From: Desulfatitalea tepidiphila
GTDB taxonomy: Bacteria > Desulfobacterota > Desulfobacteria > Desulfobacterales > Desulfosarcinaceae
Reading direction: 5' to 3'
DNA length: 64,000 nucleotides
Assembly (NCBI RefSeq): GCF_001293685.1
Contig: NZ_BCAG01000003.1
Location: 124,001 to 188,000 of the forward strand
Shown here: one piece after another, positions 1 to 7,947 of the stretch
How positions within the stretch are numbered: position 1 is the first letter of the stretch
How the letters are laid out: each line of letters begins with the position of its first letter
The notes under the pieces: generated by a model
Seen by the model: the letters and a program-made list of their open reading frames with translations, nothing else
Told to the model about the DNA's origin: nothing
Databases searched by the model: none
Made by a program: the position numbers and the translations under genes

Positions 1-2
1 AC

Positions 3-221
3 GAATACATCCTGGAAGGTCTGATGCGTCTTCAGATCGGCTATGACAAGGGCAACATCGAAGCAGGTATCCTCATGCTGACCGCCAAACGCAGCGAAAA
101 GAGTCCCTATGGGGATATCGTGAACATGGTCAAAGAGGACGTGGATTCGCTCTATCCGACCATATCCATGCCCGTATCGATCTGTCTGTTTGACCTGGGA
201 GAGCCCTATCTGCCCGATTAG
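3..221 (+). CDS. C-terminal end of an unrecognised protein (partial)
   Basis: An open frame enters from the left edge and stops at 219-221, leaving about 72 residues. The visible part has a hydrophobic strand (GILMLTA), a charged stretch, and a second strand (VSICLFDLGEPYLPD). The alternating strands and the phrase NIEAGILML recall the ends of some type II restriction endonucleases of the BglII/BamHI sort, but there is too little to claim that. The frame is clear; the function is unknown. Confidence 0.55.
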   Translation, partial: EYILEGLMRLQIGYDKGNIEAGILMLTAKRSEKSPYGDIVNMVKEDVDSLYPTISMPVSICLFDLGEPYLPD

Positions 222-568
222 ATGGAGGTGATGACATGGCCTATCCATTTGAAAAGCTGACGACCCGTAAGTTGAGAAGTAAACTGCATGGGAAATGCAA
301 ACGGGATCGTAGCCATGATGATCGTTGCGACCATACAGAATCAAACCCATGGAAGTTCAAGTCCCGAAGATTCAATCCCACCCATTGTCAGACCAACGAG
401 AATCCCACCAGCCGGTAATCATCACCGACAATCAATAAATTCAAATTTTCCGGAAGCCATCCGTCCGCTTGCATGGATACGCACCCTGAAAGAGTCGTCA
501 GGGAAAATATAGTGCGCCAGGTGGTGAAAGGCGCATCTTCCGGAATTCAACCTTTAAAGGAGAATCGT
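222..568 (+). other. region with two weak overlapping small frames
   Basis: No convincing gene is seen here. A frame at 236-418 (60 residues, Lys/Arg-rich) has a good ribosome site (GGAGGTG) five bases before its ATG. An overlapping frame at 288-512 has a short hydrophobic stretch near its start. Neither resembles a known family. They may be the two halves of a frameshifted small gene. Confidence 0.3.
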
Positions 569-1498
569 ATGAAACCCAATCTGACCACCCTTGGTAAAGT
601 GTTCGACCGCGTGGATGCCATGTCGGTAAACTGTTTCGATCATAACATCGCTGTGCCGGACATATCGTTTGATAACCTGGACATCGTTCGCATTGCAGGT
701 GAACCCCATCCGCTAAGACCTGTGGCGCAACGATCCATATCCAATCGTCTGGGAATCCCATACCCGTATTTGACCAGATGTCCATCCGATGTGCAGGCGA
801 TGAATTTGAATCACTGGATCAAGCATGAGAAAAATGATCAGCTGCTTTTCCGTTTCGATGGACAGGAAGTTCGAGCAGTCTTTACCACCAAGTATATCCC
901 CGTGGATAACTTTGAAGTGATGGAGCGCCTGGACTCTCTGGGATATAAACCCGAGACACCGGTCCAATGTCATCTGGATACAGAGTTCATGTCGTTGAGC
1001 ATCCCGGATGGTGCCAAGGCATTTGACATCAACGGAGACAAATTCAAACCGGGCATCTCCATATCCAATTCTGAAGTGGGATTGGCATCGCTATCCATTG
1101 CGGCGTTTGTGTTGAGACTGGTCTGCACAAACGGGTTGGTGGCGAAATCCGATGTCTCTGCGTCGTATAGGCATGTGAGCACCAAGATTTTGAACGAATT
1201 TCCCATCGTGATGGACAAGGTATCGCTGGAGTTGGGCGCTCAGCGGGAACAGTTCCGGTTGTCGTTGGAATCAAGAGTGGAAAATCCTGAATCGACCCTG
1301 GCCAGCTTCAATCGACAGTTTGCTTTGAATGGCGGTGAAAAGGATGCTGTGGAACGGGCATGGCTTCATGAAGCAGGAGAGACCATGTTCCATGTGGTTA
1401 ACACGTATACCAGGGCGGCACAGAAGGAGGATTTGCCAGCCGAATCCAGTTTTCGGCTATCGCGTGTCGGCGGGAATATATTGGGGATGTTGAACTGA
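569..1498 (+). CDS. DUF932 family protein
   Basis: This 309-residue protein belongs to the DUF932 phage/plasmid-like family. The best family signal lies around residues 180-225, where SNSEVGLASLSI is followed by LRLVCTNGLV, the conserved core. The start is the ATG at 569 because AAAGGAG lies just upstream; the frame is open further upstream but that extension looks non-coding. Members occur on phages, plasmids and islands, often near recombination or nuclease genes, and their biochemical role is not established. The YqaJ-type nuclease gene on the opposite strand fits that setting. Confidence 0.8.
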   Translation: MKPNLTTLGKVFDRVDAMSVNCFDHNIAVPDISFDNLDIVRIAGEPHPLRPVAQRSISNRLGIPYPYLTRCPSDVQAMNLNHWIKHEKNDQLLFRFDGQEVRAVFTTKYIPVDNFEVMERLDSLGYKPETPVQCHLDTEFMSLSIPDGAKAFDINGDKFKPGISISNSEVGLASLSIAAFVLRLVCTNGLVAKSDVSASYRHVSTKILNEFPIVMDKVSLELGAQREQFRLSLESRVENPESTLASFNRQFALNGGEKDAVERAWLHEAGETMFHVVNTYTRAAQKEDLPAESSFRLSRVGGNILGMLN

Positions 1499-1564
1499 AA
1501 AACGAACTGTGGTTCGTTTTCTGTGAGAAGGGAAAGGCCCCCTTGGAAGAATCCTTTGGGGCCT
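1499..1564. terminator. paired hairpins between convergent genes
   Basis: Directly after the DUF932 stop, AAAACGAAC (1499-1507) pairs with GTTCGTTTT (1512-1520) around a 4-base loop, and the right arm ends in T's. A second hairpin pairs AGGCCCC (1535-1541) with GGGGCCT (1558-1564). They sit between convergent genes ending at 1498 and 1577 and could end transcription from both sides. Confidence 0.55.
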
Positions 1565-1576
1565 CTGCTTCAAATT

Positions 1577-2311
1577 TTAATTCCCAAGCTTTTTGAGGTC
1601 ATTCCAAAATTCCATTTCATTTTCCAGTAATTCAGCTATGTAGCGGTCATCCTTGTAAACATTTATGTTAATTCCTGGCAGGTCCGGAAGGTAACACCAA
1701 AAATCTATCATAGGTAAATCTGTTACTGCCAAAATATGCTGCAACTGACCATAATAATATTTTGGTACTTTGTTAGTCGATCTCGTATTTCTGTAAACAC
1801 TATTTCCACATTTTATTTCAACCACAAAACGTCCATCTTTAGATAATCCGTCAACGCTTGCTAACAACCAATCAAATTTTGAACTCTTAAGGCATATTGG
1901 ATGTACAGAAATCTTTTTCATTTCTTCATACTTTTTTCGTGCCTCAGGTTCAAGAGAAGTTCCACGAGCCATAGCGGCATTGGCTTTAATTCGAATTTTA
2001 TTCTTTTTTTCATACAAAAGTTGTTTACGGCTTTTCCAAGGATTTTCTCCCATAATCGTAGGTGCATCTGATGAACCCAGACCAGAATCTCTCCATGCAA
2101 GCCAAGCAGTGGATCCTTGTTGAATATCAATAACCTGATAAGGAAGCTGTACGTGGTGATAATGAGGTTTATTTCCAGTATCGACAATAAAACAAGATTT
2201 GCATTTAGAACAGGTAACACGGATCTGCCCAATATTGATAGGGACACGCAGCCGCTGCTGACATGTAGTACATCTAATTATAGATTTTAAGGTTTCTTCC
2301 GTATAGATCAT
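1577..2311 (-). CDS. YqaJ-type exonuclease with N-terminal zinc ribbon
   Basis: The 244-residue protein starts with a zinc ribbon (C14, C17, C34, C37) and continues into a YqaJ-like PD-(D/E)XK nuclease. Visible nuclease motifs are GSSDAP at 79-84, the acidic GTSLEPEAR at 117-125, D154 in SVDGL, and the catalytic E165-I-K167. YqaJ and lambda exonuclease relatives resect DNA ends for phage-type single-strand-annealing recombination. No partner annealase is seen in the window. The ATG at 2311 follows a GGAG site. The gene is clearly AT-richer than most of the window, suggesting recent transfer. The zinc ribbon may help it bind DNA. Confidence 0.8.
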   Translation of the reverse strand: MIYTEETLKSIIRCTTCQQRLRVPINIGQIRVTCSKCKSCFIVDTGNKPHYHHVQLPYQVIDIQQGSTAWLAWRDSGLGSSDAPTIMGENPWKSRKQLLYEKKNKIRIKANAAMARGTSLEPEARKKYEEMKKISVHPICLKSSKFDWLLASVDGLSKDGRFVVEIKCGNSVYRNTRSTNKVPKYYYGQLQHILAVTDLPMIDFWCYLPDLPGININVYKDDRYIAELLENEMEFWNDLKKLGN

Positions 2312-2360
2312 TTCAACTCCTTCATTGCATCATGCTACAGTGATTTGCATATAGTATCAT

Positions 2361-3386
2361 TTAGAGTGGAACAATGGTTTCGCCCATATGTCCTCTTGCG
2401 AAAGTCAAATTTTTCCGGACAATGTTTTTATTTTTGTTGGCATAACAATATTGGCAAAAATGACCGCAGGTGTCATATTGTCCGATATCTTTACTAACAA
2501 TACAGCCACATTCTTTCCGTTGGCCCGGATCTTTAGGTGCATTAGAGGCCGTTGGACCCGGTATACTATCCATAATGCCTGTCAATTGCGTGGTAGGATT
2601 TAAAAAATTCATTAGTTGATCATCGTGAGAAAATAATCTTATCATCAAATCGTCATCGATACACTTGTTGTGAGAAATCCCATACGGGGACAAATCCAAT
2701 CCTTCACCACATGTACAGGCATCCAAAGACAGCTCCTTTGCAATTTTGCCAATGCCTGAACCCATTTGAACCATTAAATCTTCAGTAAATTCTCTATGCT
2801 GGAGCTTAGCCTTATTTAAGCTGGCAATTACTTTTTTATAGTTACCTATATCCGCGAAGCTAAACACCAATTTTTCTGTATATCCTTTTAATTCCAATCC
2901 AATACGATGCACTTTATCCAATAAAGCATCGTGTGTTATCCCCCCAACTAAAATGAGAGGATCAAAGCGCCAGATGACTCTTTCCTTCCCGATTGTATCA
3001 GACAGACTTTTAAATGTGTCGATCCGCTTTTGGAGTGGGGGAATGCCTGGTTCTAATCCTTCAGTTTCATAATCGTTCAGAGTAAATTGGAAATAATAAT
3101 TGATATTCCGTTTGTTTAATTCATCTAAATCCTTCATAAAGATAGATGGATTTTTTGTCCAAAAAACGAAGACGCGAGCTTTTGAAAAGGAGACATACTG
3201 TTTTGTTTTATTAAAAGGATTTACCCAAGCAGCATGACCGATATTTAGGCGATGAAAAAACCACTTCCAATGAAATGCTGGAAGGTCGGTAGCTCTGCTG
3301 GCCGAAATAATTACTGGGGCGATCGCTGAAACAGTTTGCCCGTTATCTGAAGTTATTTGAATTCGGTCCCATCCTTTAAATGCCAT
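2361..3386 (-). CDS. DUF1848 family protein with C-terminal cysteine cluster
   Basis: This 341-residue protein matches the DUF1848 family. The N-terminal part has the typical ISASRATDLPAF and FWTKNPSIF segments of a TIM-barrel-like fold. The end has a dense cluster, CGC then DIGQYDTCGHFCQYCYA, which likely binds an iron-sulfur cluster in the manner of radical SAM-related enzymes. The reaction is not known. The start at 3386 has GGAG about eight bases upstream. It lies 49 bases from the YqaJ gene on the same strand and shares its AT-rich composition, so the two probably arrived together. Confidence 0.8.
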   Translation of the reverse strand: MAFKGWDRIQITSDNGQTVSAIAPVIISASRATDLPAFHWKWFFHRLNIGHAAWVNPFNKTKQYVSFSKARVFVFWTKNPSIFMKDLDELNKRNINYYFQFTLNDYETEGLEPGIPPLQKRIDTFKSLSDTIGKERVIWRFDPLILVGGITHDALLDKVHRIGLELKGYTEKLVFSFADIGNYKKVIASLNKAKLQHREFTEDLMVQMGSGIGKIAKELSLDACTCGEGLDLSPYGISHNKCIDDDLMIRLFSHDDQLMNFLNPTTQLTGIMDSIPGPTASNAPKDPGQRKECGCIVSKDIGQYDTCGHFCQYCYANKNKNIVRKNLTFARGHMGETIVPL

Positions 3387-3675
3387 TGGATAATCTCCAT
3401 ATTTTTGTATAAATAATCCTTTTCTTACTTATGATTATTGGCAATTGTTTAAATACCATAAGCTTTCAAAAACAATACAACGCTATGTATTAACGACGAG
3501 CTCTAATCTGGTAAAATTAAGAAACATAAGAATCAATATTTTAGTGGGAACGGAATTTGTATTGCGAAAATATTTTAAGTTTTGTTAAAGGTTGACATAA
3601 ATTGCTGACACATCTAAATAATTCGATATATCAACACATTAAAATAGATCCCAATACTTACCCAAGAAGGGGAAA
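3387..3675. other. AT-rich intergenic region, divergent promoters expected
   Basis: About 290 AT-rich bases separate the divergent DUF1848 and DUF429 genes. Promoters for both should lie here, but no motif is strong enough to name. Confidence 0.4.
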
Positions 3676-4332
3676 ATGGCATCCTATTACTTGGGCATAG
3701 ATGTTCAAATCCGCCGACACTGTAGCTATGCAGTAATAGACGATCAGGGGACCCTCACTGAGTCTGGTTGGTTCTCAGATGATCCTCTGAATGATGCTGT
3801 GAGTCTCGTCAAATGGATAGTATTACGCAGGCCTGTCCAGATCGGCATCGATGCACCAAGAATGCCACTTGAAACAAAACGCATTTGGTTTTGGAACGGC
3901 AATCAGCGGAGATGGAATCAAAGCAATAACCGAATTGGAAATGGCCGGCATTGTGAAATTGTGCTTTCCGCCCATCGTATCGCAAATCCTCAATGGACCC
4001 CGATCAAAATACAGGCTCCTGCATGGATGAAATTGGGCTTTCGTCTCTATGAGACTTTAGAGGGTCAGGCCAGAATACATGAAGTATTCCCCAGCGCTTC
4101 CTATACCCTTCTTTCCGGTGTCAGGGATGTTAGGGTCGACATCGATTTTTCGGCATGCAGGCCTGGCCCCAAGGATATGCTGGATGCCTGGGTTGCAGCG
4201 GCCACCGTCAGGGAGTTTGTAGAGGGTCGAGGTGTTGAGGTTGGGGATGGAGATGGATTGGGAACGATAATATTGCCAAGGCCAATACCTGGTCCAGTGA
4301 TTAAGGAGGTCCTTAAATGGCCAGAAAACTGA
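3676..4332 (+). CDS. DUF429 family protein (RNase H-like fold)
   Basis: This 218-residue protein fits DUF429, a family predicted to have an RNase H-like fold. It has the opening strand with an acidic residue (YYLGIDV), the IGIDAPRMP motif near residue 55, the EVFPSASY motif near 137, and the closing PKDMLDAWVAAATV helix. The Asp and Glu residues match a two-metal nuclease site, but activity of the family is not well characterised. AAGGGG precedes the ATG. It stands alone upstream of an HU-like gene 35 bases downstream and may be co-transcribed with it. Confidence 0.75.
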   Translation: MASYYLGIDVQIRRHCSYAVIDDQGTLTESGWFSDDPLNDAVSLVKWIVLRRPVQIGIDAPRMPLETKRIWFWNGNQRRWNQSNNRIGNGRHCEIVLSAHRIANPQWTPIKIQAPAWMKLGFRLYETLEGQARIHEVFPSASYTLLSGVRDVRVDIDFSACRPGPKDMLDAWVAAATVREFVEGRGVEVGDGDGLGTIILPRPIPGPVIKEVLKWPEN

Positions 4333-4367
4333 ACCATCTCAACTCACACTGATGCCAGGGAGATACA

Positions 4368-4643
4368 ATGAACAAACTCGAACTGATCCAGGCCCTGAAG
4401 GATGCCCAGAACCTGACCAAGCCCGAAGCAACCAAATGTGTCGACATATTTTTCGGTGAAATGGCCAAAGCGCTTGAAAAAGGTGACCGGGTTGAAATTC
4501 GGGGATTGTGCTCGTTTCACATCAAAACATATGATTCATATGCCGGGCGCAATCCAAGATCGGGTGAGAAGGTCGTCGTTAAACCAAAGAAGCTGCCGTT
4601 TTTTAAAGTGGGAACGGAGTTGAAGAAGCGGGTGGATCGATAA
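4368..4643 (+). CDS. HU/IHF family DNA-binding protein
   Basis: This 91-residue protein has the normal HU length and fold: two N-terminal helices (residues 1-38), then a strand region with VEIRGLCSF, the DNA-clasping arm with GRNPRSGEKV around 60-70, and a final helix (TELKKRVDR). Pro in KKLPFFKVG is the usual spot. Such proteins bend DNA and often assist site-specific recombination. An accessory copy inside an island could serve the element. The ATG follows GGGAG. Whether it is closer to HU or to IHF-beta cannot be settled here. Confidence 0.9.
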   Translation: MNKLELIQALKDAQNLTKPEATKCVDIFFGEMAKALEKGDRVEIRGLCSFHIKTYDSYAGRNPRSGEKVVVKPKKLPFFKVGTELKKRVDR

Positions 4644-4729
4644 TTGCTTTGAATTAACAAAAGGGCACATCCTTGAATCTGCATCGAGACCTTGCATTGA
4701 TCTGATTTTGATCCTGAAGAGGTGGCAAT

Positions 4730-5833
4730 ATGGAATCGAAACCGTCCTACGCAGAATTAGGGCAAAGGGTCAAAGAGCTGGAAAATGAACTTCAAACCAA
4801 AGAACAATTCTTCAACAATATCCTGAACAACATTCCCGATCTTATTTTTGTCAAAGATGCAAACCATCGATGGATCTATTTGAATGATGCCTTTTGTGCA
4901 GCGTTGGGCCGCAGTAGAGAAGAGTTAATCGGCAAAACAGATTACGACATCCACACCAAGGAGCAAGCCGATATTTTTTGGCAAAAGGATAACTTGGTCC
5001 TTGAAACGGGATGCGCCAATTCCAATGAAGAGACTTATACCGATGCTCAGGGAGAGTTGCGCACGATACTGACTCGTAAATCGATCTTCAAAGACAAAAA
5101 GAGCGGACAAATTATTGTTGGGATATCTCACGACATCACCGAAAAAAAGCGTGCCGAACAAGCGCTGGCAGATTCACAACGCCGTCTGGCCGACATCATA
5201 GAGTTTTTGCCTGATCCAACGTGTGTCATCGACATCGAAGGACGTGTGGTGGCATGGAATCGGGCAATGGAAAAGATGAGCGGCATCAAGAAGGAAAAGA
5301 TTCTCGGAAAGGGCGACTATGCCTATTCCGTCCCATTTTACGGAGAACCGCGTCCCACCCTCATCGATTTGGTATTAAAGCCGGATAGGGATTATGAAAA
5401 GCAATACCTGTCTATAAAGGAAATTAACGGTGACTTGTTTGCCAGTGTTGCCTTCAGCTCATCACTTGGAATCGACGGAAGATATTTTGAGGGGACCGCT
5501 GGAAAGCTTTACAATTCAGAAGGCAATGTGGTCGGGGCAATAGAAACCGTAAGAGATATTACCGCCATGAAACGTGCAGAACAGGATCGGGAACGACTGA
5601 TATCAGAGCTCCAAGACGCGCTGGCCAATGTTCGGACGCTGAAAGGACTGCTCCCAATTTGTTCAGCGTGCAAGAAAATTCGAGACGACAAGGGATATTG
5701 GACCAAGATAGAGGCGTACATAAAAAGACATGCGGAGGTTGATTTCAGCCACAGCCTCTGCCCCGAATGTGCGGAAAAATTGTATGGCAATGAGGATTGG
5801 TTTAAAAAACGAGAGGATAAACCCAAAAAATAG
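4730..5833 (+). CDS. PAS-PAS sensor protein with Cys-rich C-terminal tail
   Basis: The 367-residue protein has a short N-terminal coiled coil (residues 5-27), PAS 1 (about 28-140), PAS 2 (about 148-285), another coiled linker, and a tail with CSAC at 311-314 and CPEC at 344-347. The tail probably binds zinc or another metal. There is no kinase, cyclase or receiver output, so it must act through partners or through the tail itself. There is no membrane segment, so it should be cytoplasmic. GAGGTGG precedes the ATG. A decayed copy of its last 90 bases appears at 7858-7946. Confidence 0.8.
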   Translation: MESKPSYAELGQRVKELENELQTKEQFFNNILNNIPDLIFVKDANHRWIYLNDAFCAALGRSREELIGKTDYDIHTKEQADIFWQKDNLVLETGCANSNEETYTDAQGELRTILTRKSIFKDKKSGQIIVGISHDITEKKRAEQALADSQRRLADIIEFLPDPTCVIDIEGRVVAWNRAMEKMSGIKKEKILGKGDYAYSVPFYGEPRPTLIDLVLKPDRDYEKQYLSIKEINGDLFASVAFSSSLGIDGRYFEGTAGKLYNSEGNVVGAIETVRDITAMKRAEQDRERLISELQDALANVRTLKGLLPICSACKKIRDDKGYWTKIEAYIKRHAEVDFSHSLCPECAEKLYGNEDWFKKREDKPKK

Positions 5834-5907
5834 CTATGGGCAGACCTCTGTTGAAACTTGCTCCCTATGCGGGAAACCGATAGAGTTCAATCTCTTGGAT
5901 AAAATCC

Positions 5908-6120
5908 ATGAACCGTGAATACGGCGACAGAAAGGCCAGTCCTTTGCCAGAAAAAACTGATCCGATCATATGTTCAGGCGATACCGAGCAAATCGTTATC
6001 AATGTTCCATGCCGGCTGATCGAAAGAGCGCAGAAATACGCTGATGAGCATGGTAATACCGTCACAGGTGTGGTCATCGAAGCCTTGGATGCGTTGTTGG
6101 GAGGAAGAACAACCAGATGA
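5908..6120 (+). CDS. small protein, possible ribbon-helix-helix type
   Basis: This 70-residue frame has a disordered start and then a strand (EQIVINVP) followed by two helices (RLIERAQKYADEHG and VTGVVIEALDALL). That strand-helix-helix order is what ribbon-helix-helix DNA-binding proteins show. There is no convincing ribosome site before the ATG at 5908. It ends ten bases before a micro-gene at 6130. The family call is an inference from pattern only. Confidence 0.45.
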   Translation: MNREYGDRKASPLPEKTDPIICSGDTEQIVINVPCRLIERAQKYADEHGNTVTGVVIEALDALLGGRTTR

Positions 6121-6129
6121 TTTAATCAC

Positions 6130-6189
6130 ATGCACCCCAAAATCATCGGCATCCTTTCCGGCATCCTCGCAGTCGGCGTCTATGCCTAA
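6130..6189 (+). CDS. micro-gene for a 19-residue hydrophobic peptide, copy 1
   Basis: The frame encodes a 19-residue peptide containing PKIIGILSGILAVGVY, long enough to cross a membrane. A second copy lies at 8822-8944. Over the 17 shared codons the copies differ at four bases, and three of the four changes are silent. That favours a translated peptide over a non-coding repeat, although the number of sites is small. Function is unknown; a toxin-like or membrane-inserting peptide is possible. Confidence 0.4.
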   Translation: MHPKIIGILSGILAVGVYA

Positions 6190-6293
6190 TTCGGCCGCGA
6201 ATCATGTCGGCGTGGATTCTGACGGCGGGGGAAGGAAGAACAGGCTACGGCTAATTGCGCTGATGGATCGATTTTAGACCAGCCTATCCTACA

Positions 6294-6767
6294 TTAATCG
6301 ACTTGCTCTTCTTGTTCAGCGGGCACCTCCGTATCTGTGTCCTCATCCGCATCGTCCGGTTCGATTTCAATTCCAAAAAAGAGGATTCCCTCTAAATTAG
6401 TACTATTCAGCCAACTCAACGCCGCTCGGTGCTTTTGCTCGAAATACTCTGAGATCCATACGATATTTAAAATTTTATACCCGCCGGCACTGATACTTAA
6501 TTCAGTGAGACTGGTAAATTTGTTTTGCGGGGGGCCAATCAGGAATAGCACATATGCGCCGGTGCATATATCTTTGCAGAGGGTGCCGCTTTTGATTCGT
6601 CCCGCGCGAACCTCTGGCTCGACGCACTCAAGCTGCATTCCGATGCAGTCCCCGAGGCGCGTCAAATTTTCCGGGTGCAAATACCATTTATCTAAAAAAC
6701 TTCGGCCGCTGATAGGACCGACAAGAGCGACTCTTTTGAGCCTGCAGAGAAACAGTTTGTCATCCAT
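6294..6767 (-). CDS. degenerate DUF4268-type N-terminal domain protein
   Basis: The 157-residue protein resembles the N-terminal nuclease-like domain that precedes DUF4268. It has WYLHPENLTRLGDCIGMQLE, then a VLFLIGPPQNKFTSL segment, then IVWISEYF, HRAALSWLN and FFGIEIE. In usual family members the middle segment carries an acidic catalytic patch (E-N-Q); here it reads IGPPQN, so the catalytic Glu is missing. The DUF4268 half is also absent and is replaced by a Glu/Asp-rich tail. A non-catalytic DNA-binding or decoy role, or simple decay, is possible. It is divergent to the LuxR gene across a shared control region. Confidence 0.5.
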   Translation of the reverse strand: MDDKLFLCRLKRVALVGPISGRSFLDKWYLHPENLTRLGDCIGMQLECVEPEVRAGRIKSGTLCKDICTGAYVLFLIGPPQNKFTSLTELSISAGGYKILNIVWISEYFEQKHRAALSWLNSTNLEGILFFGIEIEPDDADEDTDTEVPAEQEEQVD

Positions 6768-6888
6768 GATCCCTCAATTGATTGTTGGGGCACCAGAAAG
6801 CGTTTTGCTGTATTTTTAAATTCTTAAAATGGGTGACAAGGCTGGCTTATTGTCATTGACATGTTGATCAAAAATGTTTTCAGGTCAA

Positions 6889-6904
6889 CTGTCACAAGTG
6901 ACAG
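6889..6904. promoter_or_regulatory. lux-box-like palindrome CTG-N10-CAG
   Basis: CTGTCACAAGTGACAG is a perfect 16-base palindrome with the CTG-N10-CAG layout of LuxR-family binding sites. It lies in the roughly 300-base divergent control region (6768-7070) between the DUF4268-type gene and the LuxR-type gene, about 180 bases before the chosen luxR start. It is a strong candidate operator for that regulator. Confidence 0.6.
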
Positions 6905-7070
6905 GTGCCATCTTAACGTGTCGTATCCATGAGATAAAAAACATCAGGTGGGGATTTACAGAGCTTTGAAATTAACATATCATAATTTTGTTCAATCAAT
7001 TCTGACACCACAATTCGATCTTAAGCGGCCTCACATTGATCTGCCCACTTCAAACTCGAAAGGGGCAAAG

Positions 7071-7829
7071 ATGGTGCACGGTGATCTGCTGAAACACCTG
7101 TCCTCCAACGATCGTACCGAACTGATGATGCTGAGTCATCAGTCTCTTAAATGCCAGACCAAAGACCAATTGAGTAGGCTTGTACTGGATTTGAAAGGTC
7201 TCATTGGATTCGAAAACGCGGTCTGTGCGCATTCCAAAATCCCCGATGCCTTCCTCGATCCGGGAGCGCGTATAGAGTATCTGGATGTGAGTTATCCAGA
7301 CGGATACATGGATCTTTACTTTGAAAAGAAGTTCCAGCTGACCGATGCCGTTTTGTGTGAATTTTTGAACCACCTGTCACCGGTGAACTGGGCGAGTTTG
7401 AACCGAGACTATGGGTTTGACTATACTGCCTCGGTGCGGGCAATTGACTTCAACATGCGGGATGGGTGGACCCATGGCATCATGGATCCGTCCACCATGA
7501 CCAGCACCGTCTTTTTCCTGGGCGGCCCACAAGCGGATGCCGACATCCGGTCCAAAGCCGTTTTATCCTATATCATCCCTTTTTACGCGGAGGCCTTCAA
7601 AAGGGCTTTAGACAGCACGAACAAGCCCATCCAAAGCCTCACCCAAAGAGAAATTGAAGTCCTGAGATGGATCAGGGAGGGAAAAAGCTCCTGGGAGATC
7701 TCCGTTATTTTAAAGTGCAGCAAGCGGGTGGTCGATTACCATGCAAACAACATAAAACAGAAGCTCAACGTCATGAATCGCGCGCAAGCCGTAGCGGTCG
7801 GTCTTCAAAGCGGCATCATCCAATTTTAA
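7071..7829 (+). CDS. LuxR-family transcriptional regulator (solo)
   Basis: The 252-residue protein has an N-terminal ligand-binding-like region (about 1-175) and a C-terminal LuxR helix-turn-helix (about 185-250) opening with LTQREIEVLRWIREGKSSWEIS. The frame stays open to a GTG at 6948, but the ATG at 7071 has AAAGGGG upstream and gives the usual length. Aromatic and acidic residues (W-x-H-x-I, MD) occur in the sensor region, but I cannot confirm an acyl-homoserine lactone pocket. No luxI-type synthase is seen, so it would be a solo receptor. The palindrome at 6889-6904 suggests self-regulation. Confidence 0.8.
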   Translation: MVHGDLLKHLSSNDRTELMMLSHQSLKCQTKDQLSRLVLDLKGLIGFENAVCAHSKIPDAFLDPGARIEYLDVSYPDGYMDLYFEKKFQLTDAVLCEFLNHLSPVNWASLNRDYGFDYTASVRAIDFNMRDGWTHGIMDPSTMTSTVFFLGGPQADADIRSKAVLSYIIPFYAEAFKRALDSTNKPIQSLTQREIEVLRWIREGKSSWEISVILKCSKRVVDYHANNIKQKLNVMNRAQAVAVGLQSGIIQF

Positions 7830-7857
7830 TGCCACGTCGATTAAGAAAAATGCTCAA

Positions 7858-7946
7858 GTTGATTTCAGCCATGGCCTGCGCTCCGTGTTTGCCGGAAAAC
7901 GGTATTTTCGAAAAGCTTGGTTTCAATAATATTGAGAGGATAAACC
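7858..7946 (+). pseudogene. decayed 3' end of a PAS-protein gene
   Basis: This stretch is similar to the last 90 bases of the PAS gene (5738-5829). Both begin with GTTGATTTCAGCCA and both end with GAGAGGATAAACC, with partial similarity between, including GG-TTT near the end. The Cys codons of the CPEC motif are lost and the frame does not continue. The end of the relic now supplies the ribosome site for the VOC gene at 7948. Confidence 0.55.
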
Positions 7947-7947
7947 T

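Noticed and set aside
5730-5918. Small frame with a CSLCGKP motif overlapping the PAS gene end
   Set aside because: Most of it is out of frame inside the PAS gene, and it has no ribosome site.
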